Below are positions 52,297 to 62,265 of a DNA stretch of 64,000 nt, piece after piece. How positions within the stretch are numbered: position 1 is the stretch's first letter; the number at the start of each line of letters is the position of its first letter. A program made the position numbers and the translations under genes. The notes under the pieces are model-generated. The model had not been told where the DNA came from. It ran no database searches and saw only the letters and a program-made list of their open reading frames with translations. Origin of the DNA: an uncultured Allomuricauda sp. (GTDB taxonomy: Bacteria > Bacteroidota > Bacteroidia > Flavobacteriales > Flavobacteriaceae). The stretch covers positions 186,001 to 250,000 of the forward strand of contig NZ_CANLYK010000003.1 in assembly GCF_947495325.1 (NCBI RefSeq), given 5' to 3'.

Positions 52297-54969
52297 TTAA
52301 AACTGTTGCCCGATGATGAAGTGCGTTTGCCAGCCACTAGGTCCAACAGATCCAGGTACCAAGTCCGTATCGAACCCGTAACCAAAATCAATACCTAAGA
52401 GACCAAATGCCGGCATAAATATACGTAGCCCCACTCCGGCAGATCTTTTTAATTCAAACGGATTATATTCATTAAAATTGTTAAATGCATTACCGGCTTC
52501 TAAAAAAGAAAGCCCATAAATAGAAGCAGATGGTTTTAACGTAAGTGGATAGCGCAGTTCCAATGAAAATTTATTGTAGATAGTACCACCATCTTGTTCC
52601 AGGCTTCCTGTAATTGGATTTGTTATGTATGGTGTTAGGGAACTGTTTTCATACCCCCGCAATTGAACTATATCCCTTCCGTCCAAAGTAAAATTTCCTA
52701 AACCATCTCCACCGACAAAGAAACGTTCAAAAGGTACATCTCCAATATCATTGTTATAACTTCCTAAAAAACCAAATTCTGCATTGGTTCTCAAAACCAG
52801 TTTATCTACTAATGTGGTATACCAATCCCCTTTAAATTTTACTTTATAAAATTCCAACAACTTAAAGCGTTCTTCTTCCAATCTCTCAAGTTCATCACTT
52901 TTTTCAGAAAACTCTAATTGTTCTTCAACACTGGCGGGGCTGGTACCAATCTCAAAAAGCCTTTCAGTTGTAGTATCGATATCCTCCTTGATCTGTTTGA
53001 AGTCTTTTTTACTAAAAAGTGAGTATGGCGGAGTGAATTTTGCAGTAAGTTCAAAATTAGAACCTGTCATTGGGAAAATTCTACTAGGCCCCTGCGAACT
53101 TCTTGTTATTCCAAAAGTATAGCTCAATGAATTGGAACTTCCATTCCCAAAATTGAAAAGGCCATTATTGAAATCATTAAAATCGTATAACTGATAGCTC
53201 AACGAATGAGAAATCGTAAAGAAATCATCTGGCCACTGCACACGTTTTGCAAGGCCAGCAGATACCCCAGTTATCGAAAACCCGCGATCTTTATCCACAT
53301 CTAATCTTCCATCTGTACCAAATGTTGTGGAGAACTGTTGAGTTCTTGAAAGCGAAAGATTAAATCTTACAGGTTTTCTGCCTCCTAACCAAGGTTCAGA
53401 AAAATTTAAGCTGTAAACACGAAAGGTTCTACTTGCTTGGAGCCGAAGTGCAAATGTTTGCCCATCTCCCATTGGAACTGGTTTATATGCCTCTCCATTC
53501 AAAATATTTTTCAGAGAAAAATTACTGAAGGATAGTCCCAAAGTTCCTATAAATCCGCCGCCACCAAAACCACCTTGTAGCTCAATCTGACTTGAACCAG
53601 ACTCAACCAGGCTATATGCAATATCAACTGTACCGGCATTTGGATCTGGGTTTTGGATATCAGGTACAATCTGTTCTGCATCAAAAAAGCCTAACTGCCC
53701 CAACTCCCTTATACTTCGCACAATATTGTCCTTGCTATATTTTTGACCGGGCCTAGTGCGTAATTCTCTAAAAATTACATGGTCGTTGGTCTTATCGTTT
53801 CCTGCTACCGTAACATGGTTTAGAAAAGTTTCCTTCCCTTCTATTATACGTATCTCAAAATTGATGGTGTCATTTGCTGCTGAAATTTCCACAGGATTAA
53901 TGGATGAAAACAAGTACCCATTGTTTTGATAAGCATTGGTCAAATCCTGTCCATCAGGTTTTGAATCATCTGCCACTCTCTTTTTTAGAAGTACTCCATT
54001 GTATGTGGACCCCTTGCGAATACCAAGTATTTGAGCCAACTGTCGGTCTGTATACACCGTGTTTCCAACAAAATTTATATCTCCAAAATAATACTTGTCC
54101 CCTTCTTCAACATTAATTCTTAGTTCAATGTTGTTTTCATCAACCTTTACAAAGGTATCCGATAGGACACGCGCATCTCTATATCCACGCTCCGCATACG
54201 TATCCACCAAATTTGAGAGATCCTCCTTATAGTCTGCTTCAATATATTTCGACTTTTTCCAAAAACGGTATATCTTTTTCTTTTTGGTTTTCTTTAGGGC
54301 CTTTTGTAGTCGTTTGCCCGAAAGTTTATCATTACCGGTAAAAACTATATCCTTAACTTTTACCTTATCACCTTTTTTAACGTTGATAACCATACTCTGG
54401 GTGTTGGTACCAGATGTATCTGCAGCGGTGGCTATATTAACATTCGCATTTAAATACCCTTGTTTTTTATACTTATTCTGAAGGTAATTTTTAGTGTTGG
54501 CGATTAAACTCTCAGTTATTTTCTTTCCTTTTTTAAGGTCGGTATCTGTAAGGATATCTTCCACCTTTCGTTTCTTAACGCCATAGACCGTAACATTTGA
54601 AAGTGTTGGTCTTTCCGAAATGCTTAGTTCCAAAAATATTTTGTCGCCCTCTATTTTTGTATAGTAAAATTCAACATCGCTGAACAATTCCAAGCTCCAT
54701 AATTTTTTAATGATAGAACTTATTTCGTCCCCCGGTATCTTAATAGGCTGTCCTTCACGAAGCCCCGTATATGTTTTAACAGTTTGCTCATTATAACTTT
54801 GGAGCCCTGTAACGCTTAATCCTCCTAAAATATAGGTTTTTCCATTCTCAAAAGAAGTCTCCTGAGCGAAACTTTGACCGGTAGTTAGAAAGGTAAAGAG
54901 GAGTATTTTTAAGTATAATAGGGTGGAATTTTTTATTTCCTTAATTGAGTTGTTCGCTAGTTTTTCCAA
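52297..54969 (-). CDS. bamA: Outer-membrane protein assembly factor BamA
   Basis: 890-residue core of the barrel assembly machine. After a signal peptide come POTRA domains (VTVYGVKKRKVEDIL, VFTGNDKLSGKRLQ, NFVGNTVYTDRQLAQILGI, VAGNDKTNDHVIFREL), then the 16-stranded barrel with GGFGGGGFIGTLGLSFSNF near its start and a C-terminus ending in HFIIGQQF. A charged insertion (about 645-690, TTERLFEIGTSPASVEE) interrupts the barrel and is probably a surface or periplasmic loop. The start overlaps the uppS end by 29 nt. Essential for viability in related bacteria. Confidence 0.96.
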   Translation of the reverse strand: MEKLANNSIKEIKNSTLLYLKILLFTFLTTGQSFAQETSFENGKTYILGGLSVTGLQSYNEQTVKTYTGLREGQPIKIPGDEISSIIKKLWSLELFSDVEFYYTKIEGDKIFLELSISERPTLSNVTVYGVKKRKVEDILTDTDLKKGKKITESLIANTKNYLQNKYKKQGYLNANVNIATAADTSGTNTQSMVINVKKGDKVKVKDIVFTGNDKLSGKRLQKALKKTKKKKIYRFWKKSKYIEADYKEDLSNLVDTYAERGYRDARVLSDTFVKVDENNIELRINVEEGDKYYFGDINFVGNTVYTDRQLAQILGIRKGSTYNGVLLKKRVADDSKPDGQDLTNAYQNNGYLFSSINPVEISAANDTINFEIRIIEGKETFLNHVTVAGNDKTNDHVIFRELRTRPGQKYSKDNIVRSIRELGQLGFFDAEQIVPDIQNPDPNAGTVDIAYSLVESGSSQIELQGGFGGGGFIGTLGLSFSNFSLKNILNGEAYKPVPMGDGQTFALRLQASRTFRVYSLNFSEPWLGGRKPVRFNLSLSRTQQFSTTFGTDGRLDVDKDRGFSITGVSAGLAKRVQWPDDFFTISHSLSYQLYDFNDFNNGLFNFGNGSSNSLSYTFGITRSSQGPSRIFPMTGSNFELTAKFTPPYSLFSKKDFKQIKEDIDTTTERLFEIGTSPASVEEQLEFSEKSDELERLEEERFKLLEFYKVKFKGDWYTTLVDKLVLRTNAEFGFLGSYNNDIGDVPFERFFVGGDGLGNFTLDGRDIVQLRGYENSSLTPYITNPITGSLEQDGGTIYNKFSLELRYPLTLKPSASIYGLSFLEAGNAFNNFNEYNPFELKRSAGVGLRIFMPAFGLLGIDFGYGFDTDLVPGSVGPSGWQTHFIIGQQF

Positions 54970-55681
54970 ATCGTCGTTCTCTATTTTGGTAATTCAATAT
55001 TGCTTCTACCAAATGATGTTCACTAAAATCAGGCCAAAATACATCAATAAAATATAATTCGGCGTATGCTATTTGCCAAAGTAAAAAATTGCTTATCCTA
55101 TGTTCCCCACTGGTACGAATAAGCAAATCCACATCTGGTAAAAAATGCGTGTAAAGATGAGTATTTATAACGGCTTCATCAATGTTTTCAGGTGAAATTA
55201 TATTATTTTTAACTTTGAGACTAATCTCCCTAACAGCAGTTTTTATCTCTTCCCTGGATCCGTAGCTTAACGCCAACGTAAGGGTCATACCCGTGTTTTT
55301 GGATGTTTTTGAAATAACTTCGGCAAGTTCTTTTTGGGCTTTGGGTGGTAAGGAGTTAATATTGCCAATTGCGTTTAATTGGATATTATTTTTGTTGAGG
55401 GTGTCCAATTCTTTCCGTAATGAAGCAACCAAAAGTTTCATTAAAGTTTCAACCTCTATCTTGGGGCGATTCCAGTTTTCTGTGGAAAAAGCGTATAACG
55501 TTAAGAATCCTATTTGCAGTTTTGCGCAGTTCTCAACAGTCTTTCTAACCGCCTCTACTCCATTTTGATGACCAAAAACCCTGAGTTTACCGCGTTGTTT
55601 GGCCCATCTACCGTTACCATCCATGATAACAGCTACATGCTTTGGAAGTTTATTTTTGTCTACGTCCTCTAAAGTGTGCAT
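54941..55681 (-). CDS. uppS: Isoprenyl (undecaprenyl) diphosphate synthase
   Basis: 246-residue cis-prenyltransferase that builds the lipid carrier for cell-wall synthesis. The substrate aspartate is in VAVIMDGNGRWAKQRG, and the conserved LIRTSGEHRISNFLLWQ and YAELYF motifs follow. It abuts porG (1 nt) and overlaps bamA, so envelope lipid and barrel assembly genes are coexpressed. Confidence 0.96.
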   Translation of the reverse strand: MHTLEDVDKNKLPKHVAVIMDGNGRWAKQRGKLRVFGHQNGVEAVRKTVENCAKLQIGFLTLYAFSTENWNRPKIEVETLMKLLVASLRKELDTLNKNNIQLNAIGNINSLPPKAQKELAEVISKTSKNTGMTLTLALSYGSREEIKTAVREISLKVKNNIISPENIDEAVINTHLYTHFLPDVDLLIRTSGEHRISNFLLWQIAYAELYFIDVFWPDFSEHHLVEAILNYQNRERRFGKTSEQLN

Positions 55682-56365
55682 TTATTCAAAACAATCCTGG
55701 CAGGGTTTACGTCCAAAGGTATACGTTAATGTAAAACCTGAAAAGACATACCAGTCATCGCTTAAAATATTTCCAAACCTAAACTGCTCAAAATTGGAAC
55801 CTTCGGGGTTACTTCCGTCCAAATTGTCCGTAAATGTATACCGAGCTCCAATCTCAGCGCCAAGAATCAAAAATTGATTTAGTCGATACTTTGCCCCAAC
55901 CGTCATTGGAATTGCAAAACTACCTTCTTTTTGGTTAATATCCTGCACTTGGAGAGCATCAAAATAATTAAAATCGTATCTAAAATATGTGAAGCCTGTA
56001 TAAAGATAAGGGCTAAAGGCAGGTCCTAGCTTGTGTAAATTGTACTCAACAAAGTTAAATTCAAGACCCAAAGAAGCTTCCAAAACCGAATTATCCATTA
56101 CATATCCGCGCTGTTTTCTAGAAGACATGCTAGATTTTGAATCATCTGCTGTAAAGCTACCATATGTTACGCTTGCGCGCCATGCATATCTTTTGCTTTG
56201 GTTCCATTTAAAAATCCCTCCAAAAGCTGGACCTGATGGTAAAATGAAGTTTGTGCGTCCCACATCGCCAATATTATTCGCACCACCGGCAAACAAACCA
56301 ATCTCATAGGTCTGAGCATTGACCTTAATCATACAGCATAAAAAAATAGCCAAAACTATTCGCAT
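55682..56365 (-). CDS. porG: PorG-like/DUF6089 outer-membrane protein (type IX secretion)
   Basis: 227-residue exported beta-barrel-like protein. The ATG at 56365 gives a signal peptide ending VNAQ, followed by TYEIGLFAGGANNIGDVGRT, the family's hallmark start. The chain ends in alternating strands (YVFSGFTLTYTFGRKPCQDC). In Flavobacteriaceae this gene lies in the nadK-uppS-bamA block and its product is assigned to the type IX secretion apparatus. The C-terminal CQDC pair may form a disulfide. Confidence 0.82.
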   Translation of the reverse strand: MRIVLAIFLCCMIKVNAQTYEIGLFAGGANNIGDVGRTNFILPSGPAFGGIFKWNQSKRYAWRASVTYGSFTADDSKSSMSSRKQRGYVMDNSVLEASLGLEFNFVEYNLHKLGPAFSPYLYTGFTYFRYDFNYFDALQVQDINQKEGSFAIPMTVGAKYRLNQFLILGAEIGARYTFTDNLDGSNPEGSNFEQFRFGNILSDDWYVFSGFTLTYTFGRKPCQDCFE

Positions 56366-56476
56366 ACTATCCAAAAATTATACATGTTAGAGGTAAAGGA
56401 AGGTCAATAAGGTATATGTTATGTATGTTCTCTTTTGATAAACAGTTTTTAACCTATTTTATTGTTTTTGACAGGT

Positions 56477-57358
56477 TCAATTGCGTTTATCCTGTCCCCA
56501 GAGTAGTTTTTTACGAAGCGTTTTTAAGAAACTTTCCGATTTATATTCTATCATTTTTATAGTGAAATCCGATTTTCTTATTCTGATTTCCGTTCCGTTG
56601 GTAATTGTGGCAATTCTAGAGTCCAGAGACACCAAATGGTTTTCCTCCCTACCTGAAACTTTTAATCTTATGGTGGTATCATCTGAAATCACAAAAGGCC
56701 TTGCATTGAGATTATGGGGCGCAATTGGTGTTAAAACCAAGGATTTTGCTGATGGTGCAATTACTGGACCACCACAGCTCAATGAATATCCGGTTGAGCC
56801 TGTTGGTGTGGAAACTATCAATCCATCTGACCAATACGATGTTAAATATTCATCATTCAGATAGGTTTCGACCGCAATCATGGAAGTAGTATCCTTACGA
56901 CTGACCGTAATTTCATTCAAGGCAAAGTTAAGGGCTCCAAATGCATTTAAATCAGAATTTAAGCTAACCTCAACCAAGGTTCGTTCTTCAATAGTATAAT
57001 GTCCGGCTGTAAACTCTGTTACAACTTTCCTAACATCTTCCTTTTTAAAGGTAGATAAAAACCCAAGTCGCCCCGTATTCACGCCAACTATTGGTATTCC
57101 TAAATCTTGAATATAAGTAACCGCTCTTAACATGGTGCCATCTCCGCCAAAGCTCACAAACATATCAAAGGAACTATCCAATCCTGAAGTTTGGGAAAAA
57201 GTTCCATGGTCACACTCCGGAATATGTTTTGCTATTATTTCAAGAAATTCTTCTTCTATAAAAACAGAGGCGCGAATACCCTTTAACTCATCTAAAAGTG
57301 CAGCAACAAAAACCTTGTCCTGCTCTTGAAAGGCCTGACCATAGATTGCGACTTTCAT
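56477..57358 (-). CDS. nadK: NAD kinase
   Basis: 293-residue enzyme that makes NADP from NAD. The GGDGT motif is at 71-75 (VSFGGDGTMLRAV) and the second signature is in SPTGSTGYSLSCGGP; ERTLVEVSLN and the LDSRIATITNGTEIR strand complete the family fold. One base separates it from the CBS-domain gene upstream. Confidence 0.95.
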   Translation of the reverse strand: MKVAIYGQAFQEQDKVFVAALLDELKGIRASVFIEEEFLEIIAKHIPECDHGTFSQTSGLDSSFDMFVSFGGDGTMLRAVTYIQDLGIPIVGVNTGRLGFLSTFKKEDVRKVVTEFTAGHYTIEERTLVEVSLNSDLNAFGALNFALNEITVSRKDTTSMIAVETYLNDEYLTSYWSDGLIVSTPTGSTGYSLSCGGPVIAPSAKSLVLTPIAPHNLNARPFVISDDTTIRLKVSGREENHLVSLDSRIATITNGTEIRIRKSDFTIKMIEYKSESFLKTLRKKLLWGQDKRN

Positions 57359-57359
57359 G

Positions 57360-58016
57360 CTAAACGTTAAGGTATTTCTCTAAATAATCTGATCGTTGCT
57401 TTAAATCCTCCAAGAACTGATCATCGCTATTTCCAAAGATTATGGTGTAGTTGTATCTTCTAAAAGTTTGAGCCACTTCGTTGAGATTCATTGTTCCCAC
57501 CTTTAGGGTTATTTGCACCACATCATTTTGGGAATCTGTAATGAAAGCCCCCAGCAAACGCGCATTATTACTTTCCACTATTTGGGCAATCTCACTGAAA
57601 GAATAATCTTTTTCTCCCGTGGCCACTACAAGAATTCCTCCGGGTTCTTTAAAAAATGGAGTGTCTATAAATACAGCAACTACATCTTCCAAATCGTAGT
57701 AACCAACGATTACCTTGTTCTCGTCCAATACTGGGAGAATGTTAGCCTCGTTTCTAGAGAACATTTCCAATACATCTAACCAAGCTGTTTCCTTTGTAAC
57801 ATGAAAGGTTTCCAGTTCAAATCGAAAATCCTCAATCTTTTTATCGGGCTCAAAACAGGGTAAATCGTTTTCAGATAACAACCCAATATAAAATCCATTC
57901 TCAGTAATTGCAACATGTGAAAATGTTGTTTCCTCAAAAAATTGAATAACTTCCTTCAAAGTCTCAGAGACCTCAAAAATAGGTACAGTGCTTATTATTT
58001 GATTCTGGATTTGCAT
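57360..58016 (-). CDS. CBS-domain protein
   Basis: 218-residue cytoplasmic protein with two CBS motifs (about 8-60 and 72-125: EETTFSHVAITENGFYIGLL and NILPVLDENKVIVGYYDLED). An ACT-like C-terminal half follows (about 135-200, ILVVATGEKDYSFSEIAQIV). CBS pairs usually bind adenine nucleotides, so a regulatory role near nadK is plausible. It is the first gene of the nadK-porG-uppS-bamA operon and diverges from pdxJ. Ligand unknown. Confidence 0.85.
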   Translation of the reverse strand: MQIQNQIISTVPIFEVSETLKEVIQFFEETTFSHVAITENGFYIGLLSENDLPCFEPDKKIEDFRFELETFHVTKETAWLDVLEMFSRNEANILPVLDENKVIVGYYDLEDVVAVFIDTPFFKEPGGILVVATGEKDYSFSEIAQIVESNNARLLGAFITDSQNDVVQITLKVGTMNLNEVAQTFRRYNYTIIFGNSDDQFLEDLKQRSDYLEKYLNV

Positions 58017-58101
58017 TACTTTTTATTGGTTGCAAAATACTAATTTTAAATCGCAAAAGGTGTGCCTAATGCTTATTTTTGCTAATCAAAAATGCAACTC
58101 C

Positions 58102-58818
58102 ATGACTAAATTAAGTGTCAACATCAATAAATTGGCAACCTTAAGAAACTCCAGAGGTGGCAATGTGCCCAATTTGTTGAAATCAGCTGCGGACATTGAA
58201 TCTTTTGGAGCCCAAGGCATAACCGTTCACCCTAGACCAGATGAACGACATATTCGCTATCAAGATGCCCATGACTTAAAAGGGGTAGTGACCACAGAAT
58301 ATAATATTGAAGGAAATCCTATACCAAAGTTTATGGATATGGTCCTTGCTATAAAACCAACCCAGGTAACCCTAGTTCCAGACGCCGAAGACGCTATTAC
58401 CTCGAATGCTGGATGGAATACCATAAAACACAAAGATTTTTTAATCGAAGTGATAAAAACTTTTAAAGACTATGGAATCCGCACTTCAATTTTTGTGGAT
58501 CCAGATGTTGATATGGTAAAAGGGGCGGCTGAAACTGGAACAGACAGAATTGAATTGTATACTGAAAGTTTTGCCAAAGAATTTTCTGAAGGAAAGAAAA
58601 CTGAAAGCATTCAACCTTTTATTGATGCCGCAAAAATGGCCAACAAACTAGGTTTAGGTATAAATGCTGGCCATGATCTTAGTTTGGACAATATCAAATT
58701 CTTCAAAGAACATATTCCCAATTTATTGGAAGTTTCAATTGGGCATGCGTTAATCTGCGAATCCCTATATCTTGGGTTGGAAAATGTGATTAATATGTAC
58801 TTACATCGTTTAAAATAA
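58102..58818 (+). CDS. pdxJ: Pyridoxine 5'-phosphate synthase
   Basis: 238-residue TIM-barrel enzyme of vitamin B6 synthesis. Motifs: LSVNINKLATLRNSRGG (N-terminal), ITVHPRPDERHIRYQD, TLVPD and LGINAGHDL, ending ISIGHALI-type. The ATG at 58102 gives the usual short start; the frame extends 72 nt further upstream but into leader sequence. Its stop overlaps the esterase start (TAATG). PLP from this pathway serves the several PLP enzymes of the met block. Confidence 0.95.
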   Translation: MTKLSVNINKLATLRNSRGGNVPNLLKSAADIESFGAQGITVHPRPDERHIRYQDAHDLKGVVTTEYNIEGNPIPKFMDMVLAIKPTQVTLVPDAEDAITSNAGWNTIKHKDFLIEVIKTFKDYGIRTSIFVDPDVDMVKGAAETGTDRIELYTESFAKEFSEGKKTESIQPFIDAAKMANKLGLGINAGHDLSLDNIKFFKEHIPNLLEVSIGHALICESLYLGLENVINMYLHRLK

Positions 58819-59588
58819 TGGAGTTGTTACATTCAAAAGTATTGGGCGAAGGAAAGCCATTGTTTATTTTACATGGCTTTTTGGGCATGTCCGATAATTG
58901 GAAAACACTTGGGAATCAATTTGCGCAAAATGGTTATCAAGTACATCTTATTGACCAGCGCAATCATGGAAAAAGTTTTCATTCACCTGATTTTGATTAC
59001 GATATATTGAGTGAGGACATTGTGAATTACATGGACCATTTTCAAATTGAAAACACACATTTAATCGGTCATTCGATGGGAGGAAAAACGGCAATGCAAT
59101 TGGCCACAACAAACAAAAAGCTGGTAAGCAAGTTGATTGTTGCAGATATTTCTCCCAAATATTACCCTCCCCATCATCAACCTATAATCGACGCCTTAGC
59201 CAAATTGGATTTTAACAAAATCTCTTCCCGAAAAGAAGCGGATGAAGAACTTTCCAACCATATCCGGGAAACGGGGATACGTCAATTTTTATTAAAGAAC
59301 CTCTTCTGGGTGGAACAAGGCAAGCTGGGCCTCCGATTCAATTTTGAAGTGCTAAAAGACAAAATGGACGAAATTGGGGAGAATATAAGCTCTATAGCCT
59401 CATATGATGGGCCAACCTTATTTCTTCGAGGTGATCGCTCGGAATATATTTTGCCTCGAGACTATCCTGAGATAACAAAACATTTTCCAAAAGCTACCAT
59501 AGAAACCATTGACAATGCCGGACATTGGCTTCATGCCGAAAACCCAAAACAGTTTTTTGAAAAGTCACTTGAGTTTCTCAACACATAA
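58818..59588 (+). CDS. Alpha/beta-hydrolase, YbfF-like esterase
   Basis: 256-residue hydrolase. Nucleophile serine is in IGHSMGGKTAM, the oxyanion HG motif in LHGFLGMSDNW, the catalytic aspartate near LRGDRSEYI and histidine in AGHWLHAENP. Closest to the small acyl-CoA/ester hydrolases of the YbfF type; true substrate unknown. It overlaps pdxJ by one base, a frequent pairing in flavobacteria. Confidence 0.88.
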   Translation: MELLHSKVLGEGKPLFILHGFLGMSDNWKTLGNQFAQNGYQVHLIDQRNHGKSFHSPDFDYDILSEDIVNYMDHFQIENTHLIGHSMGGKTAMQLATTNKKLVSKLIVADISPKYYPPHHQPIIDALAKLDFNKISSRKEADEELSNHIRETGIRQFLLKNLFWVEQGKLGLRFNFEVLKDKMDEIGENISSIASYDGPTLFLRGDRSEYILPRDYPEITKHFPKATIETIDNAGHWLHAENPKQFFEKSLEFLNT

Positions 59589-59633
59589 AATTTATTTCAG
59601 TATCTTAAATGAATCCCTTAACATTTTAATCTA

Positions 59634-59984
59634 ATGAAACTAATTTTAAGACTCCTTTTAAATGCATTGGCAGTAGTTATTTTATCTTATGTGCTGCCAG
59701 GTGTTGGTGTAGATTCCATCACAACCGCCATTATTGTTGCACTAGTTCTGAGTATTCTAAACTTTGTCGTCAAACCTATTTTGGTAATCCTAACACTGCC
59801 AATTACTATAATTACGCTTGGGCTCTTCCTTTTAATTATCAATGCGATTATCATCTTAATAGCCGCTGATTTTATTTCAGGATTTCATGTGACAAGTATT
59901 TGGTGGGCCATCATTTTTAGTTTGTTACTCTCCTTTTTACAGTCAATTTTACACTCTATTTTAAAAGAGGATAAAAAGAAATGA
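59634..59984 (+). CDS. Phage-holin-like four-helix membrane protein (DUF360 type)
   Basis: 116-residue, very hydrophobic inner-membrane protein with four predicted helices (VVILSYVLPGVGVDSITTAI, LNFVVKPILVILTLPITIIT and two more). It resembles the widespread mycobacterial-type 4TM phage holin superfamily, but no phage genes are near, so lysis is not implied. Cotranscription with the esterase is possible (45 nt gap). Confidence 0.85.
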   Translation: MKLILRLLLNALAVVILSYVLPGVGVDSITTAIIVALVLSILNFVVKPILVILTLPITIITLGLFLLIINAIIILIAADFISGFHVTSIWWAIIFSLLLSFLQSILHSILKEDKKK

Positions 59985-60036
59985 TTTTGTTTGGAATTCA
60001 GCACTTTAAAAAGTTGTTCTCAAACGGAAAATGCAT

Positions 60037-60044
60037 TACTTTTG
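60037..60044 (+). promoter_or_regulatory. Predicted -7 box of tig
   Basis: TACTTTTG matches TAnnTTTG and lies 33 nt before the tig ATG, with a GTTG about 20 bp upstream as a weak -33 box. Confidence 0.5.
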
Positions 60045-60077
60045 CCACCCATTTTTGAATAGCAAATTAGGTAGGAG

Positions 60078-61400
60078 ATGAATATTACAAAAGAGCAGAT
60101 TGACGAGCTTAATGCAGTTGTAAAAGTTGCCATAAACAAAGAAGATTATCAGGATAAAGTAGAAAATATCCTTAAGGACTATAGAAAACAGGCCAATATA
60201 CCCGGTTTTCGCAAGGGACAAGTACCCATGGGTCTGATAAAAAAACAATACGGGAAGGCCGTTTTGGTTGACGAAGTAAACAAGTTGCTACAGGATAACC
60301 TCAACAAATATCTTACAGAGGAAAAATTGGACGTTTTGGGAAATCCATTACCAAAACAACAGGAGAATTTTGATTGGGAAAGTGACAATCTTGATTTTGA
60401 ATTTGAGTTAGGTCTGGCGCCAAGTTTTGATGTCCAGGTGAAAACCAAAAAGGCAATTACCCAGTATAAGATTGTTGCTGACAAGAAAATGATTGAAGAG
60501 CAGGTAGAGCGTATTCAAAAACAATATGGTAAATTAATCTCTAAAGCTGAAGTTGGGAAAATGGATGAAGTTACAGGAACTTTCACCAATGAAGCTGAAG
60601 AAATAGAGCATAAAACGACCATTGAGCTTGACAAAATTAAAAGCAAAAAGGCTGTTGATGCACTTGTAGGTAAAAAAGTTGGAGAATCTGTATCCTTGAA
60701 AACAAAAGGTTTGTTCAAAGAAGATTACTTGCTTTCCAGTGCACTTGGAATTGATAGGGAAAAGGCAGAAAAGTTGAATATTGAAGTTTCATTTACCATT
60801 GAAGAAGTAAATGAGCGCGAACCTGCAACCCTTGACCAAGAATTGTTCGACAAATTGTTTGGAAAGGACAATGTGAAATCTGAAAAAGAATTAAAGGAAA
60901 AAATTAAGGAAGATTCAGAAAAACAATTTGAGCAGCAATCTGATCAAAAATTGTTGAACGATATTACAGAGAAACTAATTGATAACACAAAATTTGACCT
61001 TCCAGCAGATTTTCTAAGAAAATGGATTCAAATCAGTGGAGAGAACCCACTTTCTGATGATGAGGCCAAGGAAGAATTTGAAAAATCCGAAAAAGGGCTT
61101 CGTTACCAATTGATCGAGGGTAAAATCATTAAAGAGAATGACCTCCAAGTCCAAATGGATGAATTAAAGGAGTTTTCCAAAGGTTTCATCAAATCACAAA
61201 TGGCTCAATATGGTCATTTAGATCCTCAAGAAGAAGAGTTGGAAAATATCGCAATGCGAGTGATGAGCAACCAAGATGAAGTAAAAAGACTTTCGGAACA
61301 ATTAATGAGTCAGAAGTTATTGGATTTTTACAAGGAAAAAGCCAATCTGAAGGTAAAAGAAGTTACCTATGATGACTTTGTAAAAGAAGCCTACAGCTAA
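60078..61400 (+). CDS. tig: Trigger factor
   Basis: 440-residue ribosome-bound chaperone. The ribosome-docking signature is in ANIPGFRKGQVP (about 37-48); the central part takes the place of the PPIase domain (GEVTGTFTNEAEE region), and the C-terminal helical arms start near 265 (ATLDQELFDKLFGKDN). The central domain is short and has lost much of the FKBP core, usual in Bacteroidota. It precedes clpP and clpX, the common order, but a terminator lies between tig and clpP. Confidence 0.93.
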   Translation: MNITKEQIDELNAVVKVAINKEDYQDKVENILKDYRKQANIPGFRKGQVPMGLIKKQYGKAVLVDEVNKLLQDNLNKYLTEEKLDVLGNPLPKQQENFDWESDNLDFEFELGLAPSFDVQVKTKKAITQYKIVADKKMIEEQVERIQKQYGKLISKAEVGKMDEVTGTFTNEAEEIEHKTTIELDKIKSKKAVDALVGKKVGESVSLKTKGLFKEDYLLSSALGIDREKAEKLNIEVSFTIEEVNEREPATLDQELFDKLFGKDNVKSEKELKEKIKEDSEKQFEQQSDQKLLNDITEKLIDNTKFDLPADFLRKWIQISGENPLSDDEAKEEFEKSEKGLRYQLIEGKIIKENDLQVQMDELKEFSKGFIKSQMAQYGHLDPQEEELENIAMRVMSNQDEVKRLSEQLMSQKLLDFYKEKANLKVKEVTYDDFVKEAYS

Positions 61401-61433
61401 ATTCAAGCTAAAAAGAAAATTAAGTATCTTTAC

Positions 61434-61468
61434 GGTGCCGGAAAGTTGAATTTTCGGCACCTTTTTTT
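61434..61468 (+). terminator. Terminator between tig and clpP
   Basis: GGTGCCGGAAA-GTTGAA-TTTTCGGCACC followed by T7; one G-U pair in the stem. It would separate tig from clpP transcription at least in part. Confidence 0.88.
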
Positions 61469-61491
61469 TAAGCAAAATCGAAGAAAATCCT

Positions 61492-62172
61492 ATGGATTAC
61501 GGAACAGAATTCAAAAAATACGCAACCAAGCATCATGGAATAAACAGCATGTACTACGATCAGATCATGAGTAGTATGTACCCCATGAATATGACACCAA
61601 ATATCATTGAAGAAAGACAACTTAATGCAATTGCAATGGATGTTTTTTCAAGATTGATGATGGACCGTATCATTTTTTTGGGCACTGGTATAAATGATCA
61701 GGTTGCCAATATTGTTCAGGCACAACTACTTTTTCTTGAAAGTGCTGATGCTGTCAAAGACATTCAAATTTATATTAATTCCCCTGGCGGAAGTGTTTAT
61801 GCTGGCTTGGGTATTTATGATACCATGCAATTTATTAAGCCAGACGTAGCAACCATCTGTACAGGTATTGCCGCATCAATGGCCGCTGTTTTGTTGTGTG
61901 CTGGTCATGAGGGCAAAAGAAGTGGATTGACCCACTCTAGAGTCATGATCCATCAACCGCTCTCTGGGGCGCAAGGACAGGCAAGTGATATAGAAATTGC
62001 GGCGAAAGAAGTTCTTAAGATAAAAGACGAACTATATCAAATTATATCGAACCACTCTGGGCAGACCTTCGATAAAGTCTATGAAGACAGTGATCGTGAT
62101 TACTGGATGAAGGCTGAAGAAGCAAAGAAATATGGGATGATTGATGAGATTTTAGTAAGGGAAAAGTCGTAA
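61492..62172 (+). CDS. clpP: ATP-dependent Clp protease proteolytic subunit
   Basis: 226-residue serine protease subunit. The catalytic serine is in TGIAASMAAVLLCAG, histidine in RVMIHQPLSG and the aspartate in the SDRDYWM region; IYINSPGGSVYAGLGI forms the oxyanion strand. An N-terminal extension of about 30 residues precedes the core. It forms the protease chamber for ClpX encoded 93 nt downstream. Confidence 0.96.
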   Translation: MDYGTEFKKYATKHHGINSMYYDQIMSSMYPMNMTPNIIEERQLNAIAMDVFSRLMMDRIIFLGTGINDQVANIVQAQLLFLESADAVKDIQIYINSPGGSVYAGLGIYDTMQFIKPDVATICTGIAASMAAVLLCAGHEGKRSGLTHSRVMIHQPLSGAQGQASDIEIAAKEVLKIKDELYQIISNHSGQTFDKVYEDSDRDYWMKAEEAKKYGMIDEILVREKS

Positions 62173-62265
62173 ATCCGAACAAATAAGTTAAAAACAGTGG
62201 TTTGGCGCAAACCAAATCATGTTTTTTTACGTTATTAGTGGTTCAACTTTATATGTTGATTGTAT

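Noticed and set aside
59634..59984. Holin-like gene as a sign of prophage
   Set aside because: No integrase, portal, tail or lysin genes are nearby; this 4TM family is widespread on bacterial chromosomes.
62198..62227. Hairpin in the clpP-clpX gap as a terminator
   Set aside because: The stem is only 7 bp and the T-run starts several bases after it, so at most it is weak or a processing site.
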